From Vesta saturnalis (lineage: Eukaryota > Arthropoda > Insecta > Coleoptera > Lampyridae): a DNA stretch of 64,000 nt. The stretch is taken from NCBI GenBank assembly GCA_036346205.1, contig JARFJB010000762.1, positions 3,506,501 through 3,570,500 on the forward strand, read 5' to 3'. Shown piece after piece: positions 61,951-64,000 of the stretch. Each line of letters starts with the position of its first letter. Positions within the stretch are counted from its first letter, which is position 1. The position numbers were made by a program, and so were the translations under genes. The notes below the pieces were generated by a model. That model was not told the origin of the DNA, did no database searches, and saw nothing but the letters and a program-made list of their open reading frames with translations.

Positions 61951-62514
61951 CGTTTGTAAACGAAATGACCTAAATGTGCTATGAATTGACGAGGTATCGA
62001 TTCTAGAGGCGCCTATATTATTAGTATTACGCCAGTGCGCTCAATCCCATAGGCACTGTGATACGGGAATTTTTTGTGTTAATTGCCAGTAGTAATATCC
62101 CAAGGACAGTGATAAATATTCGTAGGAGAATTTTTTTCAATTAGATTCCCATATACAGTATATTTGCCATTAACACTAGATTCATACACATTTAAATTTA
62201 TTTATTAAACGTGAAATTTTATGTAAAAAATTAGCTCATTTTATTGTATTTTTGTTTCGGCAAAGAATTTCCAAGCAACTTGCTGATTTATTTTTGGCAT
62301 TTTAAATTAAATAGCCATTACCCTTAATTTTATTGAATCTAACGGATTTCCTATAAAATTTTCTTTTTTCAGGGATAACTTGTGAGAGTGTATCTTTAGA
62401 AAACAATGTTTTGAATTGAACAGAAAAACAAAGTTCTCATTGAACCAGTTTACACCAGGCGAATTCGGTGATGTTTGTTATAAACAGACTATTTCAAAAA
62501 ATACTGCTGTATAT

Positions 62515-62517
<3 letters not shown>
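61951..62517. repeat. 567-bp sequence following array 3 (duplication copy 1)
   Basis: It begins CGTTTGTAAACGAAATGACC and ends CTGTATATGAA, and recurs at 63283-63849 with about a dozen substitutions. No long ORF. A polypyrimidine-AG at about 62373 and a short open frame after it (FSLNQFTPGEFGDVCY) look exon-like but are not conserved at the protein level between the two copies. Confidence 0.9.
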
Positions 62518-63282
<765 letters not shown>

Positions 63283-63849
63283 CGTTTGTAAACGAAATGA
63301 CCTAAATATGCTATGAATTGACGAGGTATCGATTGTAGAGGCGCCTATATTATTAGTATTACACCAGTGCGCTCAATCCCATAGGCACTGTGATACGGGA
63401 ATTTTTTGTGTTAATTGCCAGTAGTAATATCCCAAGGACAGTGATAAATATTCGTAGGAGAATTTTTTTCAATTATATTCCCATATACAGTATATTTGCC
63501 ATTAACACTTGATTCATACATATTTAAATTTATTTATTAAACGTGAAATTTTATGTAAAAAATTAGCTCATTTTATTATATTTTTGTTTCGGCAAAGAAT
63601 TTCCAAGCAACTTGCTGATTTATTTTTGGCATTTTAAATTAAATAGCCATTACCCTTAATTTTATTGAATCTAACGGATTTCCTATAAAATTTTCTTTTT
63701 TCAAGGATAACTTGTGAGAGTGGATCTTTAGAAAACAATGTTTTGAATTGAACAGAAAAACAAAGTTCTCATTGAACCAGTTTACACCAGGCGAATTTGG
63801 TGATGTTTGTTATCAACAGACTATTTCAAAAAATACTACTGTATATGAA
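63283..63849. repeat. 567-bp sequence following array 4 (duplication copy 2)
   Basis: Second copy of 61951-62517, offset by exactly 1332 bp. At its end TATATGAA continues into ordinary sequence (TTTGTTAAAG) where the first copy runs into array 4. Confidence 0.92.
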
Positions 63850-64000
63850 TTTGTTAAAGATTATTTCAACACTAAAAATTAATAAACTCCCGATTACAAT
63901 CCACTAATATGTTATACACGCCATAAAGGCTTTGATGAGAAATTGGTCATATTGTACGATTATATTGAACAAATTTAGGTCTATCACCGTTACAACAGTT
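63850..64000. other. Noncoding end of window
   Basis: AT-rich; nothing supportable. Confidence 0.5.

Noticed and set aside
62373..62514. Exon-like frame FSLNQFTPGEFGDVCY after a polypyrimidine-AG
   Set aside because: An in-frame stop lies just after the putative acceptor, and the second copy at 63.7 kb shows more amino-acid-changing than silent differences.

Overview
The window looks like nuclear DNA from an insect-like arthropod. It is AT-rich, no host gene with a readable multi-exon structure was recognised, and nearly everything identifiable is a broken transposable element or a simple repeat. The element mix (pogo-like, piggyBac, Crypton-type tyrosine recombinase, several Tc1/mariner-superfamily copies, LINEs with (ATT)n tails, a Jockey-type gag relic) is typical of insects. 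A beetle is plausible, but the order cannot be fixed from sequence alone. No rRNA, CRISPR array, operon or convincing functional host gene was seen.

Layout. 1-5.6 kb: AT-rich noncoding DNA with two (TA)n runs and one dispersed repeat. 5.6-7.5 kb: an internally deleted copy of a cysteine-rich (CXC-tailed) arthropod multi-copy protein family. 7.6-12.8 kb: a mariner-like element split by about 3.3 kb of inserted DNA that itself holds an 807-bp MITE. 13.2-17.5 kb: a pogo-like element with terminal inverted repeats and TA target duplications, interrupted by a LINE whose 5' half is inverted (twin priming) and which has an 8-bp target-site duplication. 20.0-21.2 kb: a gag relic followed by a GACACA-type hexamer array. 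22.5-24.1 kb: clusters of CCAAT and GC boxes. 27.0-28.1 kb: hexamer tract, tandem/inverted repeats and a tRNA-like sequence. 28.2-30.5 kb: a complete-ended mariner-like element with 312-bp terminal repeats and a frameshifted transposase.

32.9-35.7 kb: a piggyBac pseudogene and a Crypton-like tyrosine-recombinase pseudogene with a 56-bp intron, head to head. 38.0-39.0 kb: a deletion derivative of a third mariner-like element. 42.2-47.4 kb: a 5.2-kb inverted repeat whose arms carry at least 22 exact copies of TCAAGGTCA, the FTZ-F1/ERR-type nuclear-receptor extended half-site, around a loop with a 74-codon ORF. 48.9-50.3 kb: a 1.4-kb ACACGC-type array. 50.3-55.4 kb: remains of two LINEs plus LINE 3' ends. 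55.8-58.8 kb: a near full-length but mutated copy of the same CXC-tailed family seen at 6.7 kb. 61.6-63.9 kb: two more hexamer arrays, each followed by the same 567-bp sequence (1332-bp duplication).

The genes do not form a pathway; the window records layered transposition. The features most worth following up are the nuclear-receptor-motif inverted repeat and the two copies of the CXC-tailed family, one of which has lost its middle the way a non-autonomous DNA transposon does. All family names come from recalled motif patterns; no database search was run.
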